NCBI RefSeq assembly: GCF_000388065.1
Contig: NW_009242973.1
Coordinates: forward strand, 2,718,959-2,747,747
Length of the DNA stretch: 28,789 nucleotides
Reading direction: 5' to 3'
DNA from: Fonticula alba
Taxonomy: Eukaryota > Opisthokonta > Rotosphaerida > Fonticulaceae
Shown: in pieces, positions 11,001 to 21,200 of the stretch
Numbering within the stretch: position 1 is the stretch's first letter
Layout: every line of letters starts with the position of its first letter
Notes under the pieces: generated by a model
The model's database searches: none
What the model saw: only the letters and a program-made list of their open reading frames with translations
What the model was told of the DNA's origin: nothing
Program-made: the position numbers and the translations under genes

Positions 11001-11288
11001 GGCGGGGGGGCGGAGGGGAGTAGCAGTTGTCAGAGAGAGAGAGATTCGCTTGCTTCGGAACAAGTAGGAGCACGGGAAAAAAAAAAGGTCACCCGAGTTG
11101 TCGGGATACGGACCACATCTTTGAGGAAGTCATCGACGATCTGGTCGCGAGACCGCTGAGGCGAGAAAAACCCATGGTAAGTGGCCTGGTAGGATGTCAA
11201 AGGCAAGCAAGTGGCCTGGGAGCCCCCTGTGTGCGCGGAACACACATCCGGGAGGGCATACCTTTGGAAGGGGGGGTCGGAGAGACAT
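5756..11288 (-). CDS. SMC6: SMC6, structural maintenance of chromosomes protein 6, 15 exons
   Basis: Large ATPase of the SMC5/6 complex, which acts in DNA repair and chromosome maintenance. Exons 5' to 3': 11288-11262, 11155-11093, 10988-10953, 10825-10711, 10604-10499, 10361-10174, 10072-9936, 9833-9594, 9460-9020, 8856-8084, 7826-7415, 7287-6965, 6746-6638, 6497-6046, 5825-5756. All phases agree, giving 1163 residues (human is about 1090). Walker A GRNGSGKSS is at about 77-85, coiled coil with hinge at about 505-700, the signature LSGGERS at about 1073-1079, and Walker B with CLDEFDVGMD at about 1099-1108. The form LDEFDV.MD separates SMC6 from SMC1-5. The C-terminus resembles the family's conserved DP-[KR]-R ending. 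A glycine-rich block interrupts the first coiled coil. The first three small exons and the ATG at 11288 are the least certain part, and the acceptors at 9460, 8856 and 6746 are AAG. Confidence 0.93.
6536..6547. repeat. G run in an SMC6 intron (C run in the transcript)
   Basis: A pure G run on the plus strand lies in the intron between exons 6746-6638 and 6497-6046, just after GTGGGGTGGGG. In the SMC6 transcript it reads as C and would act as a pyrimidine-rich stretch. Similar runs occur in the introns at 6747-6964 and 10605-10710. Confidence 0.7.
7943..8016. repeat. 74-base homopolymer C tract inside an SMC6 intron
   Basis: An uninterrupted run of C on the plus strand spans 7943-8016, followed by one G and seven more C. 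It lies in the 257-base intron 7827-8083 of SMC6, so the pre-mRNA carries about 74 consecutive G residues. It is the longest simple repeat in the window. Runs like this are error-prone in assembly, so the true length may differ. Confidence 0.9.
9282..9326. repeat. GCC/GTC trinucleotide repeat coding for a glycine-rich block in SMC6
   Basis: On the plus strand this is a run of CCGs with a few GTC interruptions. In the SMC6 frame it encodes glycines broken by two aspartates, at about residues 350-363. It lies within the 441-base exon 9460-9020, between two helical, charged segments of the first coiled coil. It is probably an expanded repeat in a tolerant loop. Confidence 0.85.
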
Positions 11289-11330
11289 GCGTGGCAGGGC
11301 GGGGAGGAGATGATCTCACACCACACACAC

Positions 11331-11342
11331 ACGCACGCACAC

Positions 11343-11380
<38 letters not shown>
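11331..11380. repeat. CA dinucleotide microsatellite upstream of SMC6
   Basis: About 25 units of CA with three G substitutions. It begins about 40 bases upstream of the proposed SMC6 start codon at 11288, so it lies in the SMC6 leader or promoter. In the SMC6 transcript it would read as TG. Confidence 0.9.
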
Positions 11381-11385
<5 letters not shown>

Positions 11386-12130
11386 CAGGGACGTGAGGTC
11401 CACGACTCAAGGGGGTGGTGTCCGGCCGAAGGGGAAACCCAGGGGAGGCACAGACGCGGGAGGAGTATGGCCACGCGATGCAAGGAACAAAAAATAGAGG
11501 CTAATGAGGCAATAGGCGGATATCGTGCGCGAAAGACGAGGGCAGGTGCTGGTCACCCCTTTCAGGCGGGAGGGGGAGATCCCCCCCTCCCCAAGCAGAA
11601 CGGTCGCCCTTGGCCTGGCCGCACCACACCAGGTGGGCACCATGCCGGGAAAGCAACGGCTCGGCGGCACACGGGCCCCTCCCCCCGAACCGGGACAATG
11701 CGCCGGCAGCGATCGTGTTTTCTTCCCGGACCCGGAGCCGTGGGCAGGAGCACCTGCCAATGAATGGTCTCCCTCCAGGCCGTCGACATCTCCTCACCGA
11801 CGGCACCCATTGGGGCTGGCTTCCCGAGACTGGCCGACGCCGATTCCACTTGGGGGGGGGGGGGGGGAGGGGCTTGCGTGCCAGCAAGCCTGCCAGGTTG
11901 GCAGGGGGTCCTATTGCTGGCAAAAAGGCCCCCCCCGCCCGCCAGGGCGTGCATCAGGCTGGCATTGGTGTGCGGCTCCGGACTCCGAGTAGTCTGGCCC
12001 AGAGGCCTGGGCCGCACAATCGGCCGGACGGACGCGCATCCCTCGGCCACTCTTCGCTAGCCGCCCCAGTCCGGCTGGCGGCCTGCCGCATTTCACCAAC
12101 TCGGCCCCTTTGCCTACGTCAGGCTCTTCC

Positions 12131-12185
12131 TTTCCCTGCCCCCTCCTGCCCCCTCCTGCCCCCTCGATCCCCCCTCCTGCCCCGT
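12131..12185 (+). repeat. Imperfect 10-base tandem repeat before PIG-T
   Basis: Copies of CTGCCCCCTC repeat three to five times with small changes, ending about 55 bases before the PIG-T start codon. The tract is a pure-pyrimidine-like leader or promoter element. No function can be assigned. Confidence 0.7.
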
Positions 12186-12239
12186 CGGTCCTCCCCCCGG
12201 CCTGGCCTGTCGGTCTCTTGCTCCTCGGTCGCCTGTGCG

Positions 12240-14502
12240 ATGCGCCGGCCATCCTTCTGCCGAGCCTCGCTGCCCGGCCTGGCCCTCGTCGGCTGGCTTG
12301 TGCTGGTGCTTGTGGGCCTTGTGACGGCCGATGCCCCCTCGGGCGTGGACTTCCGCGCGGCCGCCTCGTCATCCACCTTTCGCGAGCAGCTCGTCATCTC
12401 CCCCACGGCCGATGGTCTGCATACCTTCCTCCGGGCGGAGTTCCTGATCTCCTCGCCAGCCGACCTGGCCCATGCCGACGCGCCGAATCCGCGCCAGCAC
12501 TACCGCAGCGATGTCTACCCCGCGGCTGTGCGGCAAATTTTCCACCTCAATCCCCACTTGGAAGCTGCGGCGCTCACTTTTTCACAGGGGCAATTCATGC
12601 TGTCAGAATGGGGCGCCCTCGATCTCGGCCATGGTGCCGCCGGGCAGGCTGCCCAGCGGGCCGCCTCTCCCGCGCGCCGGCTTCTCCTCCAGTCCCAGGA
12701 GCTGGTCCCCACGGGCTCGCGCCTGGTTGGTCTCTTCCGGCCTTCGGCCACAAGCACCCCCGCCGACATCGGCACTGCCAGCATGGATGCTCACCTGGAT
12801 GCCAGCTGGTCTGGCCTGACCAACATCCTGGGCGGGCTTTTTTGCGTGTCCTCACACGACATGACCTCCGAGCGGGTGGTGGACTCGGTGTTCGAGGCCG
12901 GTGAATCCCCCGGCCCGACCGCCTGGCTGTTGTCCCGGTCGAGCATGCTCCCGCGCGAGTCCTCCTGCACGGAGAACCTCTCGGCCCTGCGCCGGTGGGT
13001 TTTGCCATGTGCCGTGTCCGGGGAGATGCCCCTCGGGCCTGGTGCCGCCGGGCTGGGCGACCGTGGGGTTGCCTCCGGCGGGGGCCTCGCCGGCATTCTC
13101 CTCTCCAGCCCCCATGGTATTTTCTCGGCCCCCTGGCACTCGCTGTCGCTCTTCCTCAGCCGAACTGAGGGCATTCGCGTGGCCGTGGACCTGGTGGTTC
13201 CGAATTCCCGGTATGTTGGCGCCCCCTTCAAGCGGCCTTGCGCCTGCCCCCTCCCTCGCTCGCCCCCTCCCTTCCCATCTGCACCCCCCCTTCCTCGTGC
13301 TCCTCTGACTGTGGCTCGCTATTCATTGCCGGCGCAATCCGCCGGGTCTCCCCGACGGCCTATGGTGGCTCCCCAGTGCTCGGACCATCAAGCAGGCCTG
13401 GGGCATCGGCATGCAAGTGGCCAATGTCCCCCCGGTGGCCGTATCCCATGTCAGCCTCTGCCCGGTGGCCAGCAGCTCGCGTGTCTTGATCTTCCCCGGC
13501 CTCGCCACCACGAAGGTGGCCGCCACGGCCACAGCCGCCATGGCGGTGCCCGGCCCGACACTCCGGGAGATCACCACCGCCGAAGACCTGGCCGCCATGC
13601 TGGACGCTCGCCTGGGGCCGGCCGAGGAAGACACCTCGGTCGAGGCCGTTCCCCTGCATGGCGACGCGGCCGGGCGCCTGCCGATCTTGGTGGAGAGGTC
13701 CCTCACATCGGACCTCAGTGACCAGGGGTCGGGCTTGCTGGTGACCCGGATTCTCTTCCGCCTTCCGGCCAGCGATGGGCCTGACGCGCCCAGCATCTGC
13801 CATGTTCGTCTGGATGATGTGCTCCCCTGGTTTTTGGTTCCCTTCCTCCACACGCTGCGACACTCCATGGTGTCCACCGGCACCAGCGGCAGTGCCTCCG
13901 GCGCTGGCGATGCTGCTTTGGCATCCTCTCGGCCGGACTTTCGCCTGGAAGGGTTGGCCTTCGCGCCGGCCGTGCCCGAGCACTCGCCGGCCCAGCTGCG
14001 CATCGACTTCACGCTGGCCGCCGGCGCGGGGCCTGGCCCCCACGAGGGCGAGGTGCTCTTTGAGATGCGCGTGCGCAAGCGCTTCATCCACATTGACCTG
14101 CACCCGCCCGATGCCAACCGCGGCTTTGAGATCTTCCCGAGCGAGGTGCAGGTGGAGTGTCAGCTTCCGGCCGGTCACGACGCGCGGCTCATCCCCACCG
14201 GCCTGGCCTGGCCGGCAGACGGGGCCGCGTCTCCTGCCATGGCCTCTTCCACGCCCTCCGGATCGGTGGCCCTGCGGTACCGGGCCTTCACCCGGCCGCT
14301 GCTGGTGTACCTCCCTCTGCCGGACTTCAGCATGCCCTTCAATGTGATCGCCGGGACATCCACCGTGATTGCCCTCTTCTTCGGCTACATGTTCAATCAC
14401 CTGGTCCGAGCGGTGGTGGTGAAGCCTGCTCGCTCGGCTGGCTTGAAGGCTCGGTTGGGGGGGCTCCTCCGTCGCCGCCCAGCGCCGCCGGCCGCCTCTT
14501 AG
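12240..14502 (+). CDS. PIGT: GPI transamidase subunit PIG-T (Gpi16), two exons
   Basis: Subunit of the ER GPI transamidase, which attaches GPI anchors to protein C-termini; PIG-T is linked to the catalytic PIG-K/Gpi8. Exons are 12240-13210 and 13377-14502, donor GTATGT and acceptor CCCAG, joined in phase 2 to give 698 residues (human about 578). Visible features: a signal peptide of about 31 residues with a leucine/valine core; REQLVISP; HYRSDVYP followed by LTFSQGQF; GGLFCVSS with Cys202, which aligns with the cysteine that bonds to PIG-K in the human complex; CTENLSALRRWVLPC; a LPLPDFSMPFNVI motif; one transmembrane segment at about 646-668; and a short basic tail. The start is the ATG directly before the signal peptide, although the frame is open for 630 bases upstream. 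The extra length is in Ala/Pro/Gly-rich loops. Confidence 0.95.
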
Positions 14503-14547
14503 CCCCCCCCCCCCTCCCCCCCAATGCGGCGACACCCCACCGCCCAA

Positions 14548-14553
14548 AATACA
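14548..14553 (+). terminator. Candidate polyadenylation hexamer AATACA after PIG-T
   Basis: AATACA is a known weaker variant of AATAAA. It lies 46 bases past the PIG-T stop codon in otherwise GC-rich sequence. The same hexamer follows the CPSF1 and SENP stop codons at short distance, which makes it a plausible local signal. No cleavage site has been shown. Confidence 0.45.
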
Positions 14554-15069
14554 CAGCCGGTTTCCTGTCATCTTGCCCTTGTCCTTTTGTGGTTCCCCTC
14601 TGTCCGTTCCCCCTCGAGGGGGCGGGGGGGGCAGGGGGGGGCGGGAGCGGCGACACAGACGAGACCGTTGAGAAAGGGCACTCCTTCCGGCGCAGCCCAC
14701 AAGCCCACAAAATCGCGGAGCTTCCCCCTCGATGGCAACTGCCAATGGTCATGGGCATCTAGTCGAATCGTGTCCATCGCCCCGCCGCGGAGCCCAGAGG
14801 GAGAGGAGTCCTACCGGCGGGGGGCCCCGCGACAAGAGACCGGTGCGGAAGATTGGCTTCGGGTGTGGTTTTTCTCTGCCTGTGCGCCGAGCCCTCGCCT
14901 CGCAGTTGTCCCGCGGCCCGGTGCCGGCGCAGCCGTCGCGGGGCGCCGAGGAGCGCATGGGGGGGGGGGGGGGACATGCTGGCTGCCAGGGGCTGGCATA
15001 CAGGTGAATCCTTTTTGCCGGAGCTCTCCACACTTTTAGCGTCCATTCCCGGCATGCAGTTCCCTCCTC

Positions 15070-15103
15070 TCCCTCGCCCCTCGCCCCTCGCCCCTCGCCC
15101 CTC
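15070..15103 (+). repeat. 7-base tandem repeat (CCTCGCC)
   Basis: Four direct copies of a pyrimidine-rich 7-mer, with a decayed copy at the end, lie about 190 bases upstream of the CPSF1 start codon. It is simple-sequence DNA with no assigned role. Confidence 0.75.
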
Positions 15104-15291
15104 CCTCGACGCACCACTGCATGCAGACGACGCTTTGTTTGTGCCTTCGCTGGCGGTGATATCCCTCCCCCGCCCCTTGGTCGGCTCCGTCCCGCGCATC
15201 GCCACCTGCTCTTCTCCCATTAAGCCAGAGCCGCCACTCCGTGCGCGTCTGCTCGTCGCGCCGGGCCCCGTAGAATCCACCCTCAGCGGCC

Positions 15292-18200
15292 ATGAGCAAC
15301 CTCGTATACCCGGTTCATGATGAGGTTCGTTTTCCTTCCGGCCCCGGTCTCGCTCCGTCGGCCTCCGCCTCGCTGGCCCTCGCCGCCTTCAACCTTCTTG
15401 CATCCCCTTCGCCCTGGCCCAGCTTGTGACCTCTAATCCCCCCCTCCCCGCCCTGTCTCTTGTCCTCTGCCAATCCATCCGTCTACGGCCGGAATGTCCA
15501 GCTTTCGCCGCCGACCGCGGTGGAAAGCTCCATCATCTGCAATCTCCTGTCTCCGGACGAGTCGTGCCTGGTTGTCTTGCGCAGTTCTCTGCTCCAGGTG
15601 TTCCGTGTTTTGGATCGGGTGCGTACTTCCCCGGCCAGGAGCTCGCACACCCGCGCCACCGCCCCGGCTCCTGCCGTGCGCCCTTCATGCGTCCNNNNNN
15701 NNNNNNNNNNNNNNNNNNNNNNNNNNNNNNNNNNNNNNNNNNNNNNNNNNNNNNNNNNNNNNNNNNNNNNNNNNNNNNNNNNNNNNNNNNNNNNNNNNNN
15801 NNNNNNNNNNNNCCCGGCTCACAGCGAACTGGCACCCCTGTCTCAAGTGCCACACTGCCGAAGGACGGCAAGCTTTGCCTGGCTTTCTCACACCGGCTCT
15901 GGGGCGATGTCATGTCCATTCGCGCTGTTCGGCTGGACCCCTACCCGACTGATGTGCTGATTGTGGCGTCTCTGGAGGCCAAACTCTCGCTGGTGGTCTT
16001 TGACCCATACTCCCAGTCGATGGAGACCCTCTCGATGCACCACTATGAGGATGAGTCTCTGAAGGTATGCCCGCGTCCTCGCCCACTGGCATCTCGCTTT
16101 GCTCAATGTGGTCCTGACCGATGGCCTGCTCCCCCCCCCCCTTCCAGGAGGGCCGAGTGACCTTCAATTCGGACCCCGAGTTGACGGTCGACCCGGCCAA
16201 CCGGTGTGCCTCTCTCCGTGTTTACGACGACCATTTTGCCATCCTCCCCCTGGGACAAACGGGCATGATGGACCTTGATGGGGATGCCGCCAAGGAGTGC
16301 GTCATGTTTGGACGGCACTCCAGTCCCCCGTGAGCCCTGTTGCTCGTGAAATTCGCCGCCGCCCCCTTCCCCCTTGCCCTTCTTCTCTCTCTCTCTCTCT
16401 CTCTCTGACACTCCCTTCTCTCCTTTCCTCTCTCCCGATTGGCATTCACCAGTCGGTCCCTGCTTACCGGATCTAGCTTTGTGCTGGATTGTTCCGACAT
16501 CGACAATGGCTTCCGCAATGTCAAAACGTCGGTCTTCTTGCATGGCTACTACCAGCCCACCGTCACGGTCCTCTATGAGCCCGTTCCCACAAGCCCATCG
16601 TATGGTCTCCCCCTGCCCCTGCTCCCCCCCCCTCTCTCTCTCTCTCTCTCTCCTCCTCAAACCCCTCCTCTTCGCCGCTGGGGTGATTGTCGCTGACCAC
16701 CACTCTACCACAGGCTTCTCGGCCTGCGCAAGGACACCCATTCGATCATCACCTTCTCCCTGGACTTGGCTCGCGGTGATAGTCAAGTCCTGTGGCGGCG
16801 CGCGTCCATCCCCTTCGATGCCTTCCAGCTGATTGCTCTCCCCCGGCCGATTGGCGGTGTCTTGGTCATCTGTCACAGCTCCCTGATCTATGTCAGCCAT
16901 GAGTCCCTCAATTATGGCGTGGCTCTCAACGAGTTTGCCAAGCTCAGCGATTATCGTTTTGCCACCAATTGGGCGTCCATCGGAATCGGACAAATTTCCC
17001 TCGACGGCTCCAAATGGTCCCTGCTGTCACCTTCTCGACTCCTGGCCTCCCTGCGAAATGGCGACCTGTACGTGCTGCCCAGCCGCCACCCTGCCATCCA
17101 ACCGAGCCACCCACCTGTCCATGTTCCTGGTTCTTTCTTTCTCTCTCTCTCTCCCCCTCTTTTCCTCGTTTGTATTCCATCCTGACACCCGCCATTCGAC
17201 GCTCCACCAATTCGGTCTCCCCTGATTGTTGATTGGTGTTCAAGCTACATGGTCGACATTCTGGCCGAGGGGAGCTTCGTCAACCGCATCTCGTTTGAGC
17301 GCCTCGCTTCGGCCGGTCTTCCCTCGGGAATTTCGCCGATCGGGTCAACGGGCTTCGTTTTCCTGAGCTCCCAGCTGGGTTTGCCCTTGCTGCTGCATAT
17401 GGAGGAGAAAGGTCGCGCTGTCCTGCCTGTCACAAGTGCCGAGTCACCTGCACCGGCCCTTTCCTCCACCCAGGCATCTGAGGGTGTGTACAGACACCCC
17501 CCCCCCACACACACGTGCAACCAACTCAGCTTGTGTGCCATCGTTTCTCTGGCCCCCCTGCTTCCCTCCCTTCTTTCTTTCTCGCTAGCCATGTCTACTG
17601 ACGACCTTCCTGGCGATCTAGGCTTCGATGAGCTGGATCTCTTGTTCGGCCATACTGAAGGTGCCAGCACGGCCGGCGGGGCGGCCGATCTGAAGCCCGC
17701 CTCGGCCAGCAGCGGTTGGCTCATCACCGTGTCCGACTGGCTGCATAACATTGGCCCGATCAAGGATTTCGCTGTCGGCCGGGCGGTTGGCGTGTCTGTG
17801 CGTTTGCCCCTTGACCAGCTACTCCCCCACATGTGTTGGCTGTTCTTTTCGTCCTCTTCGCCGGGCGCTCCGCCTGTGCTGCCTCGTCAATGCGACTGAC
17901 CCACCGGTCTTTCTTTCTCCCCCCCCCCCCTCTCTCTCCCTCCCAGAACGCCATCTCCAACAACGCGCTCTATGATTTTGTCGACATTGTTGCCCTGTCC
18001 GGGCACGACTCGACGACCACCTTCTCCATCATGCAACGCGGAATCCGGCCGCGGATCCTCTCCTCCTTCGACATGGAGGCGCAGGACATCTTTAATATCC
18101 GCAGTTCCTCCGGGCCTGATGCACAGGACGCTTTCTTGATCCTCTCCTTCGCTGTGTCGCGCTCCTTGGTACGGATATTGTGTCGTGCCTTTTCTTCCTT

Positions 18201-21200
18201 GCCCTCCTTCTTGCCTATTTTTATGGCAGCATCGCTACGCCATCCTCTTACCTCTCCCTCCCTCTGCCTCGCTCCCCCTATCTCTTTCTCGTCCCTCCTC
18301 CCGGTTGGCAGATCCTCCAATGTGGCGAGGGTCTCACTGAGCTGACCGACACCGGGCTCGTCGGCTCTGAGGCCACTATTCATGCGGAGCCCATCGAGGG
18401 CACTGGATGCTTCATCCAGGTGACGCCCTCGACCCTGCGGATCCTGAGCATGCATGGTGCGCACGCTTCTCTCCGCGGGTTTCCTCCGATGTTTCGTCCT
18501 TTCCCCTTCCTCTTCTTCCTCATCTTCTTCCCCCCCCTCTCTCTCTCTCCCCCTTCGTCCGGCCTCCCTCTCCCCCTGAGCCATGCCCTTATCCACGCCC
18601 TCGTCCCCGATCTGATGTTTTCTTTAAACACTGTGACCGCCTCACTGATGCTTTGCCCCCCCCCCCCCCATTCTGTGCTGGAAGACGCCTCGCTGGTGGC
18701 TTCGCTTGCGCTCAGTGCCCGAGCGCCGGACGCCTCGGCCGTGTCAGCCTCGATGGCTGGGCCGTTGTTGGCGATCCTCTTTTCGGACGGCAGCCTCCAG
18801 GCCCTCCAGTTCCAGCCCGAGCAGCAGCACTTCCACCCGGTCGATCTTTCGGCCGTCAGCCTGCTTGGTGGTGACAATGCGCAGCGTGTGACGGCCCTGG
18901 CGGCCTTCCACGACCGGGGGCACTTCCTTCGGCCCCTGGCCACTTTCCTCTCCCCTGCCGCCCTTGGGCAATTGTGCAGTCGCGTCACGCCAGCCGGCTC
19001 CACCGGAGCCGGTGCCCCGACGGCTTCAATGTCGGACCTCGGCACCCCGTCACTGGCCTCCGTAGACCTGGATGACGAGGATGACTTCCTGTATGGCGGA
19101 TCGACCGCCGGAGGTGGTGGTGCTGCCGAGGCTCAAGCCATGGAAGTTGATGGCCCATCGGAATCCGGCTTCGGCGCCTCCGGCGGCGCCGGTCCGTTGC
19201 TTGGTGGCGATGGCGCCCAGACCCCCCTGCAGGAGGCATTGCGTGCGCTGGTGTCTCCCGATGGCGCGGAGCAATTCCTCTTCCTGGCTCTGGCCAGTGG
19301 CCATCTGTTGGTCCTGCGGCTGCCGGCGGCTGCTCACTCGGGCCTGGCACCGGCCATGGCCGAGGTGGTATTGTTGAGCGATGGTTTGGCCGATGCCACC
19401 GGTGTCCTGGCCGATCGGCCAGGGCTTGAGCATCTTCTCTCGGACGCGGCCCCGCTGACGGATGTCGTGGAGGAGTTGCTGCTGTTGCCACTTGGCGCCG
19501 ACTCGCCTGAGGTGGTCGCCGCCACCAGCACGGCTGCCCCCGTGGCTGGGAGCCGGCCCATTGCCAGTCTCTTCCTCATGGCCGGCCATCGATCCGGCGA
19601 TGTGACAGCCTGGCGACTGTCAGATGCCGGGCTCGGGTGTGCATTCGATGCGATGCATGGTGTCAACCTTGGCCTTGAGCAGGGGGACACCAATGATGCC
19701 ATGGGTCTGGCTGCGGCGGCGCGACGCACTCTCGGCCGTCTGGGGGGGCGTTTTGCACGAGTCGACTTGGCAGGGGCCATTTTCCGGCCGATGTCCGTGG
19801 ACTTGGCCACGGCCAGCACCGGGGCCCTGCTGGCGGATGCCGGCGAAGCACGTGCGGCCCAGGCTGCCGCCAATCTCGAAGCCAAGCACATCCAGTATTG
19901 CGGTGTGCGGGCACAGATCCTGGCCCAGGCCGCCGCGGCACAGGCCGCGGCGCAAGCCAGCTCCGGGCACCGGCGCATGCGTGGTCCTCCGCCCTCGGCC
20001 GTGGCCAACATCAGCCCCCATCTGCAGTATCAGCAGCAGCTCCTGCGAACGGCCGAGGACACGGCCCTGCGGGCGTTGCACCAAATCCAAGAGCGCTTTC
20101 GCCACTCGACGGCGTATTCCTCCATGCCGGACACCGCGGCGCAAATGGCCCAGGCCGTGGCTCGACTGCGGCACCGGCCGCGACGTTTGCGGGCCTTCAC
20201 GCATGTTGGCGCTTCCAGTCCCCTGGGCTTTGAGGGGGTCTTCGTGTGTGGTGCCCGCCCCAAGTGGATTGTGTATTCTCCACGCACAGGCTTCTGTGTG
20301 CATAGCATGCAGTATGTGACCCCCCCCCCCCCCCCCCCCCCCCCCTTCTGGCCCCTGTATATGCCCCATGCACCCTTCTTGTGCACCTTCGGCCCCTTCC
20401 CTCCTGCCCTCTGACCTCCTTTCCCCTTCTCCCGGGCACCTCGCGCAGCGATGACGGCCCAGTTCGTGCTTTCACCCCTCTGAGCATTCAAAGCAGCCCG
20501 CGTGGCGTGGCATACCTGGCCGAGGCAGTGAGCCACACGGCCCATGGCCGGCCAACGTGCCGACTGCGTGTGTCTCAGCTTCCGAAAGACATGAAGATCG
20601 ACAGTCCGTGGCCCATTCGTCGTGTTCCTCTCCGTTGCCGGGCTCACAAGATTGCCTATCACCCGGAGAGCGGGCACTACATTGTGGTATGTTTTTTCTT
20701 TCTCCCCCTCATTGGACCCCCTTCTCCCCCGCCCCTCCCCCCCCCCCGCCCCCGCTTGCAGGCTCGCAAGTTCCTTACCTGTCTTCTTCCTTTTTTTTTG
20801 CCTCCCAGGCCACCAGCCAGCTGGACACCTCGGCGGATGTGGCCACCTCCGGCATTGACTGCGAGGACCAGCAGGCTGGCGGGCCACTGCAGGCGAGCAC
20901 CGTCACCTCTGACCTCGAGGCTGCGACCCATGCGACCCCGATGTCGAACGGGGCGCTGCCCATCCCGCCCGACCGGCGGCGATTCTCCATCGAGCTGTGG
21001 TCGCCATCGGCCTGGCTAGCCGGGCCCGCCGATCGGATCGAGCCGATGCCATCATTCGCTCAAATGCGGGAGGATGGCGACGCCAGTGGGGTTGCCTCGG
21101 AGAAGAATGCCGCTCGCCTGCGTGTCGATGAGCAGGTCCTCGCTGTGGAGACCGTCTATCTGGACACGACTGGTGCCGGGGTTGGGACCGATGTGCCGAC

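Larger units (their letters stand above)
11289..12239. promoter_or_regulatory. Divergent spacer between SMC6 and PIG-T
   Basis: The two genes are transcribed away from each other, so this stretch should hold both promoters. I see no TATA box. It contains a CA microsatellite near the SMC6 side, a G run around 11853-11867, and a pyrimidine-rich repeat just before PIG-T. The plus strand near 11461-11520 is relatively A-rich, while near PIG-T it becomes C/T-rich; this switch matches the strand bias seen around the other genes and suggests that the transcription starts lie between. Confidence 0.5.
14503..15291. other. Spacer between PIG-T and CPSF1
   Basis: No coding exon is recognised. AATACA at 14548-14553, 46 bases after the PIG-T stop, may be its polyadenylation signal. 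A 7-base tandem repeat (CCTCGCC, about four copies) lies at about 15070-15103, and an 11-base G run is near 14960. The CPSF1 promoter should lie in the right half; no TATA box was seen. Confidence 0.5.

Noticed and set aside
5756-11288. Assignment of the minus-strand SMC gene to SMC3
   Set aside because: The region after the signature motif reads LDEFDVGMDESNRR, the SMC6 form. SMC3 and the other cohesin/condensin SMCs have a different Walker B context (DEID/DEVD with ALD).
11610-12239. Open frame extending 630 bases upstream of the PIG-T start
   Set aside because: The frame is open because stop codons are rare in this GC-rich DNA. The ATG at 12240 directly precedes a good signal peptide, and the upstream part is low in complexity with G and C runs.
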